This document shows, one piece after another, positions 1 to 13,277 of a DNA stretch of 64,000 nucleotides. The position numbers and the translations under genes were made by a program. Positions within the stretch are counted from its first letter, which is position 1. Each line of letters starts with the position of its first letter. This DNA is from Bugula neritina (Eukaryota; Bryozoa; Gymnolaemata; Cheilostomatida; Bugulidae). Under the pieces are notes generated by a model that did not search any database, had not been told where the DNA came from, and saw only the letters and a list, made by a program, of their open reading frames with translations. Location: assembly GCA_964035545.1 (NCBI GenBank), contig OZ037770.1, forward strand, positions 710,001 to 774,000, written 5' to 3'.

Positions 1-3000
1 AGGCTGAGTCTAGTAGAAACTGGGTGCATCATCTGCAGGTAGTCTGCTACTAGATGGTTATTCTTATTTGCCACATTACTAATTCTAGCTTGTATGTGAT
101 ATACCTGATCAGATCACCTTAAAGTAAATGGAATGTTTGAATGTTTGAATGATTTATGTTAAAAGATGACATGGCTGCAGAAGAGAGTGAGCTGTGTACA
201 TTTGGCTCTAAATACAGAAAAGCATGTTTTTGTTGAAGTTGAAGACCAGCTGAAGATAAAGACATGTGTATTTTTTTAATGAGTTCATAGGAAGTACATT
301 TTATTATTCTGAATGGCGACTGCATTTTGCTCAGTTTGAAAAAACTGCATTATCTTTTTTCTGTAGGCTCATGGACTAGTCAACAGATGCCTGGCTCTAG
401 AGTTTAGTGAGGAGAGACAGGGAAGAGTCTACCAGATAGAAGACTGTTGGTATGAAGGAAGACATCCACTCAGTTATGAAGAACACCAGGAATTGACAAA
501 GAAACATCTCAAGTTGCTGGAGGACTACAGAACTGAGACAACAACTGACTTCAGCTCTATTGACACAAGTAACTTGAAACTTGATAATTTTTCTGTAGCA
601 GAAGATGCTCTCACTGAGTTTAGTAATTCCGTATTTGAAGTAAGTCAAAAGTGCAGTGATAACTTTATATCAACCTGTGGTAAATTCATACAGTCAAGTG
701 TTGATACTTTGAATACATCAGGTTTAAATATTCCCTGTTCATTTGCTGTAATTGGTCTTGGTTCTGTTGCTCGTGGTACAGCCACTCCATATTCTGACCT
801 AGAGTATGCTTTTGTCGTTGAGTCAGACTCTCATATTGACTACTTTACTAAACTAGCAGTTGACAGCTACTTTAGAATTGGTAATATGGGGGAATCACCA
901 TTGAAAGGTTTCAATATTTCTGAAATAGACAAATCATATACAGATAGTGCTACTGTTGGGTTTCGTATTGATGGAATATCCAAGAATGCTGGAAATATTC
1001 CAACAGGGAAAGGAGATAGTAGCAGGGGTTTGATATTGACTGTAGAACAGTTGACTGAATTATACTCTGAGACACTGACTTCACCAGCTGGTGATATAGC
1101 AGATATAGCTGATCTGTTATCTTCTATTGTCATGATATGCACATATGAAAATGGTGAGATACTGTTTGACAAGACTCTTGAAAACTTTCAAACTATTTTA
1201 GCAGAAAATGTGAACAATTCAGGTGTAATAAAAAAACGTTTGAAGTTATTGAAAACAGATGTTGAATCTTACAGTTTTTTACCAATATTCAAATCCTTTG
1301 GACCTCCTGACAATACAAAACTCAAAGTTAAAAGTGATATTTTTCGATATCCAACACTGTTAGTTGACCACCTGAGACTGTTGATAGCTTTAGATGAAAT
1401 GACTCCTTGGTCTATAACATGTCACTTGAAAGAGCAGAACATTGTGACTGACAAACAGCTGCGTAGATTAAATTTGATAACAGCTCTGGCCATATACATC
1501 AGAACAACTGCATACCTACAATTAAGAACTCAAAAAGATCATCTCTCTTTATATCCTCCCACTGAATGCCACACCAAAGGAATTTATCATTTATCTAGAG
1601 ACATGTTTGTTCTATTAGCATTTCTGATTGTACCTGTAAAGAAATCTGTTCAGAGAAACTTAGATAATGTTGATTGTCAGAGTGAATGGAGAAGCCTGAC
1701 TGTTTTGAGAGAACTAGTGAACCAAGTTGGTTTAGATAACCCAGGTTTCACTTTGAAAATGGAAATTGAATTCTTTTGTGGAGATTTTGAGCAATCTATA
1801 CAAACTGTCAAAACAAATTGTGGTGTTGATATATTTGATAAAAATCCTAAAGATTTTGGTGAAACAATCAACAGTTCAAATTATTCAGACTCTTTAGTTG
1901 CATCTCAGGATTTTGAGCATGAAGACAATAATGTGTTAACCGCTCAACTCAAATACATTGAAATGGCTGCATATCTATTGTACTCCTCTAGAAAGTATGA
2001 TAGTTGTCTTAAGTATTTTACTTGGTTAGCAGAAAACTGTGTAGGCTCTGCATCTGATAGGTTGAAATGGAAAGTGTTAGCAGCTGACTCAGCCAATCAG
2101 CTTCGCAATTTCCATGAGGTCTTTTCTTTGATTGGTGAAGTCTTTTCTGCCCTTAGATCAAAGTACAAGTTAAAAAGAGATCAAACTTTAGGCAGATTTG
2201 TAACAGAACAGGCTAAACACACTCAGCATTCAGCTGAGGACAGGGAGTTGTTTGAAATTGTGGCACAAGCTTTAAGAGTAACTAGCAAAGCTTATGAGAA
2301 TGTGAAACATTATGTGCAAGCTGAAGAGTTGGCAAATGAATCACAAAAACTTTTTGATAGCCTGTATTTCAAAAGGTCAGGGCAACAATTTGGCAGCCAT
2401 TACGTGGATTTATTAGTTTCTCTTGCTTTAGTGCAATCAAAAGAAGGTGAACACTGTAAAGGTGTTGAATATTTGACTTATCACTTAGATAAGTTAAAAA
2501 GAATTCACACTGACCAGACTAACCACCCAGACATTGCCCTTTTACTGAGTGGTTTAAGTCAACTCTATGAAAAAGCTGAGAAGTATGACATCTCCTTCGA
2601 TTGTTATAACAGAGCCTTAGCTATGACAAAAAGTCTGTACAGTTCAAATCATGTGGATGTTGCCCAGTGTTATCAGAGAATTGCAGCTCTACAGGCAAAA
2701 ATAGGTGATTATAGTTCATCTCTTAGCAACTATCAAATTGTAAAAAGATTGTTTGGTAGTTTAGAGATTAATGCGCATGAAAAAGCTTCTCTGTTAGTAG
2801 AAATTGGTCTTCTTCATTGTCGTAAGAGTGAATATGACTTAGCTCTGTCATATCTTAATTCAGCTTTCAGTATGATAGAGTCTAAAGTAGAGACCACCCA
2901 CATAGATTTGGCAGATATAAACTCTGCATATGGTAGAGTTTATAGTGAAATGGGACAAACAGAACTTGCATTAGAATATCACACAAAGTCTTTAGAAATA

Positions 3001-5589
3001 ACCATAAAAGTTATGAGCAGTATTGATTGTATTCCATTGTTTTCTCAACTCCATGGTGAGATGGGAAAGTTGTCTGTAGAACTGAGTGCAAGCGCTATGA
3101 TGTTGAATATTGAGAGAGCTAGTAGAGAGGTGAACAGTGTTAGTCCTGATGTAGCTTCTTGTTACATGAGAGTTGGTAGTGTCTATGGAGATATGTGTCT
3201 ATATGAGCAATCTTTACTGTATCTCAATAAGGCATGTGAGATGTTCAGGGCTGTCTATGGCAGTGATGCATTGCATGCAAACATTGCTAGTAGTTATACA
3301 AATATTGGTCTTGTATATAGTAACATGGGTGAGTATAGCAAGGCACTAGAGTACTATAGGAAGGGTCTGGAGATGAGACAAGCTGTCTATGGCAGTGATG
3401 CAGTGCATGCCCACATTGCTGGTAGTTATACCAATATTGGTATTGTGTATAGTGACATGGGTGAATATAGCAAGGCACTAGAGTACTATAGGAAGAGTCT
3501 AGAGATGCAGCTAGCTCTCTATGGCAGTGATGCAGTGCATGCAGACATTGCTAGTAGTTATAACAATATTGGTGGTGTGTATAGTAACATGGGTGAATAT
3601 AGCAAGGCACTAGAGTACTATAGGAAGAGTCTAGAGATGAGACGAGCTGTTTATGGCAGTGATGCAGTGCATGCAGACATTGCTAGTAGTTATAGCAACG
3701 TTGGTGGTGTGTATAGTGACATGGGTGAATATAGCAAGGCACTAGAGTACTATAGGAAGAGTCTAGAGATGAGACGAGCTGTCTATGGCAGTGATGCAGT
3801 ACATGCACACATTGCTAGTAGTTATAGCAACATTGGTGGTGTGTATAGTGACATGGGTGAATATAGCAAGGCACTAGAGTACTATAGGAAGGGTCTAGAA
3901 ATGCAGCTAGCTGTCTATGGCAGTGATGCAGTGCATGCACACATTGCTAGTAGTTATAACAATATTGGTGTTGTGTATAGTAACATGGGTGAATATAGCA
4001 AGGCACTAGAGTACTATAGGAAGAGTCTAGAAATGAGACAAGCTGTCTATGGCAGTGATGCAGTGCATGCAGACATTGCTAGTAGTTATAACAACATTGG
4101 TAGTGTGTATAGTGACATGGGTGAATATAGTAAGGCACTAGAGTACTATAGGAAAAGTCTAGAGATGAAGCTAATTGTCTATGGCAGTGATGCAGTGCAT
4201 GCACACATTGCTAGTAGTTATAACAATATTGGTGTTGTGTATAGTGACATGGGTGAATATAGCAAGGCACTAGAGTACTATAGGAAGGGTCTAAAAGTGC
4301 AGCTAGATGTCTATGGCAGTGATGCAGTGCATGCACACATTGCTAGTAGTTATAACAATATTGGCAATGTGTATAGTGACATGGGTAAATATAGCAAGGC
4401 ACTAGAGTACTATAGGAAAGGTCTAGAGATGGAACAAGCTGTATATGGCAGTGATGCAGTGCATACACACATTGCTAGTAGTTATAACAGTATTGGTAAT
4501 GTGTATAGTAACATGGGTGAATATAGCAAGGCACTAGAGTACTATAGGAAGGGTCTAGAGATGAGACAAGCTGTCTATGGCAGTGATGCAGTGCATACAC
4601 ACATTGCTAGTAGTTATAACAGTATTGGTAATGTGTATAGTAACATGGGTGAATATAGCAAGGCACTACAGTACTATAGGAAGGGTCTAGAGATGAGACA
4701 AGCTGTCTATGACAGTGATGCAGTGCATGCACACATTGCTAGTAGTTATAACAACATAACCTCAGTTCATCACAAACTCTCAGACTACACCTCATCCCTC
4801 CTCTTCTATACCAAAAGTATAGACATGTATAAAGCAGTCTATGGTGAAGGAACCAACCATAATGACATTGCTGTCTGTTATAGAGGTATTGCTGATGTGT
4901 ACACAGATACAGGCGAGTATACAAAGTCACTTCATTATCTCACCTTGTCTCTAGACATGACTAAAGCTATACATGGTGACAATACCACTCACATAGATAT
5001 AGCATACACTTACCATAAACTGGGTAGACTGTATCATAACACAGGTCAATATACACACTCAGTACACTGCTATAACATGGCCCTGGTACAGAGAGATAGG
5101 TGTAATACTGCTCATCTCCCTCTATATACAGCTGTGTTAGTCAGTCTCTCTCAGACTCTAATCTCATCATCAGACTACAAACATGCTAAGGGTCTCCTAC
5201 TACTGGCTCTCAAACACGCACCTACTGACTGCTGTAAGGATACTCGGGCTAATATCTGTCAACTCTTAGGACAGTGTTGTTTCCACTTACATCAATACAG
5301 AAAGTGTTGGAAATATTTATATTCAGCTCTCTGTTACTATGAGTCACTTCCTTCCTCAAACTGGAAGATGAAATCTCTAGCTCAGGTTCATTTGTACATC
5401 TCCTATTTGCTCTTACATCTTGGTCATGTTTCACAGGCTATAGAACACTCTGAGTTAGCCTTAGTTGTTGTAGAAAGTGTTTTAGTTGACAGAGATAACA
5501 TAACTCCTGAACTCACTAGACTGTATACAGACATTACACACATGATTCTTGGTTTATATTCAACTCTTACTCTGTATATAGATATATAG
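1..5589 (+). CDS. NTase-TPR protein, copy A (5' end cut by window edge)
   Basis: Large repeat protein with a predicted nucleotidyltransferase head. Exons are 3..38 (12 codons of exon 1, ending CAG before a GT donor) and 367..5589 (acceptor ctgtag at 361-366), both phase 0. The open frame in exon 2 runs through a TTG at 493, so that TTG is not the true start; by comparison with copy B the start ATG lies left of the window. Counting residues from 493, the motif GLGSVARGTATPYSDLEY (88-105) fits the Pol-beta fold signature hG[GS]x10DhE: G90, S91, D102, E104. D160 in FRID is a candidate third carboxylate. A helical stretch (~290-360) resembles the DUF294 C-terminal domain of GlnD-type proteins. 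Diverged TPRs follow, then from 922 eleven near-identical 44-residue TPR units and more diverged ones. No signal peptide or membrane segment seen. The stop is TAG at 5587. Function unknown; a sensor or scaffold role is inference. Confidence 0.88.
39..366 (+). other. Intron 1 of NTase-TPR copy A
   Basis: 328-bp intron with donor CAG/GTAGTC and a T-rich acceptor tract ending ctgtag. It aligns with the 341-bp intron of copy B (16388-16728) with small indels. Both keep phase 0. Confidence 0.85.
3256..4839 (+). repeat. 132-bp coding tandem repeat (TPR array, copy A)
   Basis: Twelve consecutive 132-bp units encode 44-residue TPRs starting YGSDAVHA and containing the core GEYSKALEYYRK. The first eleven (3256-4707) are nearly identical at DNA level, including silent positions. 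The twelfth keeps only the first half of the consensus, then switches to a diverged TPR. Two further diverged units follow to about 5103. Differences concentrate at a few residue positions (after HA, after NIG, and in the MxxAV linker). Confidence 0.95.
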
Positions 5590-7358
5590 ACATATACAGT
5601 ACTTCTAGTATTTAGTATTCTATATTCTCAGTTAAACAGTCTGTATTTTTAAATGACTTTTTCACTTGTATTTCTCATACCTTTTTCCTTATAGTATTGA
5701 CTCTGTGTGTATCTCTACTTTCTTCAGTTAGATCTTTGTTTGGAGGTTTATTTTGTGTTAAAATATACATCTTATATAAAAATATAATTTTTCTATAACT
5801 TATAGCAGCTTTGCTAGTTACTTTTATATGCTCTATGTATTTTCTTACAGCCACTTTCCAATGTATATGTTTTGTGTTTTGAAACCTTTATTGCTATAGT
5901 GTTTTATTTCTGTTTTTTCCATTGCATCCTAAAACTATTTTAGTCTCTATATAAAATAATGTTTTTCTTTCATTTTATTATATAATGGGCTCATTATTAT
6001 GCAAGTTATTATATATAGTGTAAATAACTCTGCTTTCTTTGCAACATTTATGTATGAAGTATTCAAATATAGTTTCTATACAAAGATATGTGATACTGGA
6101 GATTCAATGCACACACAGCATCTATGTTTACTCGTAGTCATGGTTACCAAACTATATCAATTAGATGGTATATGCATGAAAGTTATAGCCAATTTATTTA
6201 CAATGCTCTCTAATAATAGACCATTTAAAGCGACACATGCAGTCTAGAAACTTAGGCTATACCATAAGCTCCTTCAAAGGTTGCACTACTTTGTATTGTC
6301 TCGTGATTATATACCAGCCTCTCTGTAGATCTGTATATTAGTTTTTTATAGGAAATGCAAAGCTTATTCTTTTAAACCCACTATGTGTAAAGAAAACATA
6401 AATTTAGTGTTAGTATTTCTCCCAGTTTAAACTTTCAAGTGATGCTGTGCAGTGCAGCAGCTAACAATAGCATGCAATGAAAGTTAGTATAAGTTTTATA
6501 GTAGCGGTAAAGTCAAAGTCTACCGAAACTTTTATTTCCAATCGATCAGAAATCAGAAATCTTTTCAGTACATACTGGCACAAAAGTTATTATAAAATAA
6601 TATTGTTTGGGCATCCAACTTCAAAGCAGTTTGCAAATGAAAACTAACATTATTGTATAAGAATATTTTAGTACTGCATAAGTGAAATTGTCAGGGATTC
6701 TTCAGATCAGCATATCTAAGAGTTGTCTTTTCTAAAGTGTATTCATTTTTTCTTAGTGAGAGTTGTCTCTTCAAATCAAACTGCTTTCTTCCAACAATAT
6801 GAATTATTACTCTTCAACTTCTTTCTTTTAAGAGTTATCTTCTCAAAACTATCTCAACCTTTGCTTAGTGAAAATTGTCTTCTCAAATTCACACAAACGA
6901 CAACACGCAGATCACAACTTACAAAGGGATTATTTGAAATCAAAACTTCATAATAATAATCCATAAAAGAGGGTGCATGCTTGAACATGTACAATTTCAT
7001 GTAAATTAATACTATACACAAAGTATAAAAACTTAAGTTTATATTGCATTTGAATTTACTGCATGCCAGGCTGCCATGTATTTAGATGACATTGTATATA
7101 ATATATATAATTTAGTTATATTATCTTTATTATATATTTCAGATTATTAATATATTACATTCGGAAGCAGTGTCACAATATACCAGACTAACTTAAGAGT
7201 CTTAAAAAAAGTAGATGTTTTTCATTATATGCAAATCTATCTCTCTGTTGAACTACACATATAGGCACAGGCACAAAGGCACACATGCAGGCAGTGTACA
7301 GTCTCCTAAAGTTAGCAAGCAATAAAATTAAATTCTGGGAAGACACAATGTTGTACGA
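5590..7358. other. Convergent 3' intergenic region of unit A
   Basis: No coding sequence recognised. AT-rich DNA between the stop of NTase-TPR copy A and the 3' end of DEG/ENaC remnant A. It aligns along its length with 21690-23859 in unit B. It contains several copies of a short motif like GAGTTGTCTCTTCAAATC (around 6720-6900). A segment near 6610-6700 has a diverged third relative at about 12590-12690. Confidence 0.6.
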
Positions 7359-8554
7359 TTAAATTAGGAATTCCTTCTTTTGTATAAATATTTCCCCGCA
7401 GACTGTAAATAGTCCGGCAATCAATTCGAATATCTCCATGAAAGATATCACAGACATTCCAATCCATAATCCAAGATGGCCGCCAATACTTCCGATCAGA
7501 TCTTCAAACTAAACAAAAAAATTGAAGTTACTGTTATGATCATGGCATGCAATCAGTAAAGTGACTGCAACGGCTCGTTAAGTTATTGGATAAAACATGC
7601 AGTTTAAAAGCAAATTGCTTTTAAAACCCTGACCAACTGAGTAGCTTTGTATTCTGGCTGCATAAAGCTAACACATTATTGTTGGTCGTCTTTATAGTGA
7701 TATATTATGTTAAAACAAAGTATGCTATCTATAATAATAATATAGCTTTGTTGTGTGAAAGATTACTTCCAATATTGTCTAAAGTAAAATATCAAACAAG
7801 TTTTACAAAACCAATTGTCAAATGGTTAAGTATTTGTCAAATATTTAACCATTAAAATTTACAATAAAAATATAATTTCAGCTTTGAATAAATACAGTTT
7901 TATTACTATTATTTCACTGCATGTGAAAACATATTTTAAAAAGTTGGTATACACTTCCGGTCAGACTAGCCCTTTCAGTGAACTCTTGATAGTTGAGAGA
8001 GTCAAAGTATACTTCTATGCTTGCAAGCTCCGATTTGAAACTTTGAATAAAGGAAAGACAACTATTTACTTATGTACGGTAATGCATAATTCAAACATAT
8101 TTTGGTAATTTTAAAATACATAGACAATTTTTTTATGAGAAGAATGTTTCAATTTTTAATTAAAACAAGTCAAACTGTTGAAAGCTTGATTAATAAATTT
8201 AAGTAATTGATAAATTAGGTTGTTAAGATTTGCTCTCACCTTGAAGTATTTGTGAAGGAGATATTAAGAGCCTTGCTTCTTCCCAGTATATCATCTATCT
8301 AATTCTAGACTATTGTACAGATTTTTACAAAGCTTATATGTACATATTATTTACCGAAACATCTGCATGAAGTATAAATAACCACAACGCATATACTTAT
8401 ATACTCAGTCGGTAAAAGTATTAGGCCTATATTTAACTGCTAATTCCTGGTTATTTTTCATAAACTGAGCCAATTTTATTTGATATTCAAAAAATCAGTT
8501 CCGTTAAAATTAAAAATGTTTTTGATTTACATTTATTAGATAAATACAGTTTAG

Positions 8555-8632
8555 AGTTGGAGTGTTGAGTTTTCCCAACGCGCTTCAGCTTGCCTGTTCG
8601 CAAGACGGGAGGTCCCGGGTGGAGATTTTTTT
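8555..8632 (+). pseudogene. tRNA-derived Pol III element, copy A, B box deleted
   Basis: Counterpart of the element at 25051-25138. The tRNA-like A-box region and following stem are present, but about 16 bases covering the TTCGAATCC B box are missing after GGTCCCGGG (8611-8619). The T-run terminator after GGAGA remains. Without a B box Pol III transcription is not expected. Confidence 0.6.
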
Positions 8633-9828
8633 TACAATATGAATAATTTCTATAATTATTTTCTCAGCACAATTACTATGTACACATCAACAAGGAATCA
8701 CAACAGCACAATTATCAGTCTACACAACAAACTATGGTATTATATTTAGCATTACAAACGAAGATGCACAAGAAATTAGCTAATCAAGTTGTAGCATCCA
8801 TCTGGTAAGCATTACCTATGCAAACGATCAGTCAAGTTACAGCCTGCACACATTTTATAGGTGATCGACTTCACGTCATTTATTAGCAGAGAGACCAATA
8901 GGAATCCAGCAATGACTCACTGCATACTTGACTGAAGGCTATTCGCTGGTGGAGATGGTGTAGTGATATCCATCTTCTTTACAAGGAGGGGGACAAGCAC
9001 AGTCCTTCTCATACGAAATAATACTTTCCAGTTCGGCAGCGCACAATTCTGAAAATATATTTCACAAGGAGTTGGAATTACTACCACAACTTGTAAATGA
9101 TTTGACTTGGTCTATAGAATGAAACCTCACACTTGTATTCTAACTTACTTAAGCCAGTGTGCATTATATACTCATCATCCTAACTCTTATTATATATATT
9201 ATAATAGACTATATTTAACAGTGCATTATTATAGCATTACGCTAATTATTCTAAAGTCATTTTTGTTGAATAAAACTATTTTCCAAGAATGATTGTGAAG
9301 TTTATCATAGCTAAACTATTATATAGAGGAATTTATTCATGACAACATTTCAATGGTCATTTTTTATAAAATTTGATTTACAGCAAATTATCTATATAAA
9401 ACCTCTTAATTCCAAAACTTATATATCTTTTTTTTTTCTAAATAAATATTTGTATATTATAAACACAAATAAATTTAAAAAAAGTGAAAAGCCTATAATC
9501 ATTAAATTTTGTTTTTAAGCCACTTGCACACAAACCTTGAGTGAAATTCAAGCATTGAGTAGAAGAAGCTTGCCGTCTGAAGCGAAAGTTTGCACAGCCA
9601 CATTTCTCTAGAGTGAGTTGTTGTAAGCAGCTTCTATAACATCCCTGAAGAGAAGACGGCTAATGAGAAATTTTGTCCAAGAAATTAAAAGCAAGTCTTT
9701 CTTAATCTTCATCAAAAATAAATTTAAATTTGTTAATTAGATATTTTATTACTATATATATTACATGTCGGTGTGATGAAAAAGCTCATTGTAACAACAA
9801 TGATATTTTACAAGCTGTGAAGCTATGT

Positions 9829-9831
<3 letters not shown>

Positions 9832-9890
<59 letters not shown>
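9832..9890. repeat. (TA)n microsatellite, left flank of hammerhead insert
   Basis: About 29 TA dinucleotides directly next to the hammerhead ribozyme. It lies where unit A diverges from unit B (B position ~26310). Confidence 0.95.
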
Positions 9891-9893
<3 letters not shown>

Positions 9894-9895
9894 AA

Positions 9896-9942
9896 TCTGT
9901 GGACAGCAGCTGTTTCGGGATTTGTCCCCTCATCAGCACAGA
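9896..9942 (-). ncRNA. Hammerhead ribozyme, type I, short stem III
   Basis: Self-cleaving RNA motif on the minus strand, complete by eye. Stem I pairs UCUGUG (9942-9937) with CACAGA (9901-9896), six perfect pairs. The core CUGAUGA is at 9936-9930. Stem II is GGGG/UCCC with a small A-rich loop (9929-9917). GAAA is at 9916-9913. Stem III is CAG/CUG (9912-9910 with 9906-9904) with a three-base loop. The cleavage triplet GUC is at 9904-9902, so cleavage would fall between 9902 and 9901. The layout (stem I open, minimal stem III) is the form known in Penelope-like retroelements and related small retroelements. It sits inside an insert replacing four exons of DEG/ENaC copy A. Confidence 0.88.
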
Positions 9943-10117
9943 ACAGAGTACCATGGCCCACACCTTCGCAATAGTAAAACTTATAGTTTTACTAAAGCAT
10001 ATTTAAAAGGTCACCTAGGAGTCACGAGCATTGCAAAATGTTAGCAGCTTGAGTTTGTGACCATGGTGAGAGTGCTCAAACATTTAATGTCATTGCTGAG
10101 CGTTAAATGAGAGCGTA

Positions 10118-10227
<110 letters not shown>

Positions 10228-11636
10228 TATATTAAATTATTCTTCTGTCTGAGGACTCTCGTAGTATACTGACAGCAGAACTTCCTTCTCTACTGTAAAA
10301 AATCCAAGTGTTTGAAACCAATCCAAGTCTACTCTAGTTAGACCCAGAGGTGGGTAATAAGTTGAGTGCTGTAAAAGGAAAGATAAAATATTCTATATTG
10401 TCAAACAAATAAACAGTTTTCTAAAATATTTTTCCATTTAACTTAATTTGGCTGGATATAATATATAGCTTTTCAGGAATTGTATAACAGTTTGCAAAAT
10501 TTTCCCTGGAGGGTTTAATTAATCAGTATACTTTAACAATTGTTCAGTTAAATCTATGGAGCTTCTGGTGGCTGGAGAGACTTTGTCCGATCTAAACACG
10601 TTGAGGTTACAAACAGATACAGCTGGGAAAGTAAGCGTTCCATATTTTATCTGCAATAGTGTGCCTTATAACGTCTCATTTATAGGTCTAAATCAAGCTT
10701 TAAGTTAAACCCAATTTTAATTTTTAGAATTATCACGACAATACAGTGAAGAAAGCTAATGTATACAATATCTATATTTAGAGTAACATAAAGGAAGACA
10801 TAGAATACTCTCCTACTTCTTGTATTTTGTTGTCAACTCAAAGCTGAAGTATCCAAACACACAAACACCTGTGAGAAATAAGACCACCCAGAATATTTTC
10901 CCAGCCACGTATTTGTGCTCAGCTATCTACAAGGAACAAAGAAATAAATTATATAATGAGGTTCACTGTTGAAAAGTTCGTAAATTTAAATTACTTGCCC
11001 AGTTCTAAGCTTTCAAAAACATAATCGAGTTTGACTTACACAATTATAGGTAGCAATAAATATAAGTTAAACAACTCCAGTCAACTATAATAACTATAGG
11101 GAACTTCTAGCATATTCTATTTCTTTTAAGGAGTCACAGTTGCTCATAAACATACATGTCATAGGTAAAACTCTGCATGATTATATGCAAAAACATATAA
11201 ATGCGTTTTAAACTTAGCATGGAATTGATGTTAACACCAAATAGAGCTCAAAAACAAGAATAACTATAGAAATATCAAGTTTATGTATAGTATATGCAGT
11301 TACCAGAATTATGCAAAAAACTAATACCAGCTTTTGAAGGATAAAATGTAAAACCATTTAACCAAGTGTAGGTACTTCAGAGCATGTTTTATAGTTAGGA
11401 GAAATATTGTTACAGAAACTTGTTTAGCAGCTACTGTAAAGTGTCTGCTCAATCAAATTAAATAGCTAAAGAACTAAAAACAAAACTACTATAAATACCT
11501 TCGGAGGCCCATGAGCACTGGTGTTTTGTGAGAAACTTTGGACCACAGTCTTTAGTTTTGGTGTCAGAACTTGTTCCTTCCGCTCTTTTTCAGCCATTTG
11601 TGGAGATTTTGGCAATTTGTGTTCAGCCAGTTGCAT

Positions 11637-11905
11637 GGTGTATAGACAGTTGACAGTGTCATGCAGCAAGTGCTATAGTGAGGTACGTAGTCTCGCCCAC
11701 AAGTTGGTGTATAGACAGTTGACAGTGTCAACAAGTGCTATGACACAGTAAACAAGTGCTATAGTGAGGTAGTCTCGGCCACAAGTTAGTGTATAGACAT
11801 TTGCAGATATAAGATGACACTGTAATCAGGTGCTAGTGAGGTAGTCTCGCCCACAAGTTGGTGTATATCTATAGCTATATGACACTGTAATCAGGTGCTA
11901 GTAAG
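11637..11905. repeat. Degenerate ~70-90-bp minisatellite
   Basis: Four imperfect copies built from GTGTATAGACAGTTGACAGT, an AAGTGCTATAGTGAGGTAGT-like part and CTCGCCCACAAGTTG. It starts immediately 5' of the DEG/ENaC copy A N-terminal exon, so it may overlap that gene's promoter or 5' UTR. Confidence 0.75.
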
Positions 11906-12487
11906 GTAGTCCTACACACAACTTATGATTGTACAGCCAGAACACAGCGAATATAGAAAAGAGTCGTGTGTGAACTCATGAGTATGACTAGACCAACAAC
12001 AATGTGAAAGTGTATGTTAGGAATGAAGTACACATATTATATATACCCACACCATTGAGAAACATGCTAGCATAATAATATACCAATCTAATACTTTAAA
12101 GTGTTGGTTGTGCTATAGTCACTATAGAACACTATTATTGTCAAATTTTAGTAGTTGCACTAGCTCAAGGTCAAAGTTCAAGCTCAGGGTAAACATTTTC
12201 AATGTAAGAGAGGGCATTACTCTTGAGTATTATTATACTGATTGATATAAAAGCATGCCACCAAAAACATCATTCAACACCAAAACACAGCATGCATTTT
12301 TTGTTAAAACACGACTAATTGTTTAATATTTAGGAGTTATCTCCTCTAAACTGGGTGAACAGTCTTGCTAAGAGTTGTCTCATCAAATTCACATGCACCA
12401 TGCAAGATTCCGATCAATAAAAACATTCAGGGATGATATGTGATTGAGTGGCACTCATTGCAAGCAACTAAGATTTTGCTACAAAAG

Positions 12488-12577
<90 letters not shown>

Positions 12578-13255
12578 GGGTTACAAGTTTCTAGTTGATT
12601 TTGTTTGTTTATGGGCATACCATCTTAAAACAGTATGTAAATCAAACCTAATATGTAAACAAATATTTAGTACTGCATAAGTGAAGAGGGCCAGAGCCTA
12701 GCAACAAACACTTTGTTAAGAGAGAAATAATAGCTAGTATAAAGATGCAAGTCAAAGGAAATATTGGCAACAATGTTTAACTCACAGTTTTACATGCAGT
12801 TGTGTTTTTAACAGAAGTATTCTTACAATAACTACACAGCTGTTTTGTTAAAACAAACATTCTTGCAAATGAATTTTAAAGGTAGCCTAGCAGCAAACAC
12901 TCTGTGAAGAAAGAATTAATAGCTGGTTTAAAGATTTAAATATTAAAGTAGAAATAGGCTTCAATGTCTAACTCACGACACAAAGTAAGCCTATTGAATT
13001 ATGAAGTTTCAAATAATGCATTTTATTGCGTTTGAATTGACTAGGTGTTTTTCGTGTTACTATACAGTGAATAGAAAATACACTCATACCTTGCTAATTG
13101 GTTTTTTATACTCTAATATGTAAAGCTTTCTCTTTAACTCAACATTTAATCTTGTAGAATGATTGCTCTGTGGTTCCTCTGATAGTGTCTACAGAAAAAA
13201 ATGAATTTCGTAACTTCAAGTTACTTTCACCACTGAGTCTCAGTTTCAGGTAAGT
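11906..13255. other. Spacer with (TA)n and a small tandem duplication
   Basis: No gene recognised. Contains a (TA)n tract at ~12488-12574. Next to it lies a stretch (12590-12690) resembling the 3' intergenic repeats of units A (6610-6700) and B (22680-22760). A ~190-bp imperfect tandem duplication (about 12700-12790 versus 12880-12970) carries the phrase AGCAACAAACACT or close variants. Confidence 0.5.
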
Positions 13256-13277
13256 TTCTCTAACTTTACTATCTGTA

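Noticed and set aside
493-495. TTG as start of NTase-TPR copy A (and 16855 in copy B)
   Set aside because: The frame is open upstream to a splice acceptor, and copy B shows a spliced ATG exon; animal genes rarely start at TTG.
867-1172. Minus-strand ORFs inside the NTase-TPR genes (also 17229-17534, 20045-21028)
   Set aside because: Shadows of the real coding strand, repeated in step with it.
9730-10044. ORFs with long Tyr-Ile runs near 9.8 and 12.5 kb
   Set aside because: They translate (TA)n microsatellites.
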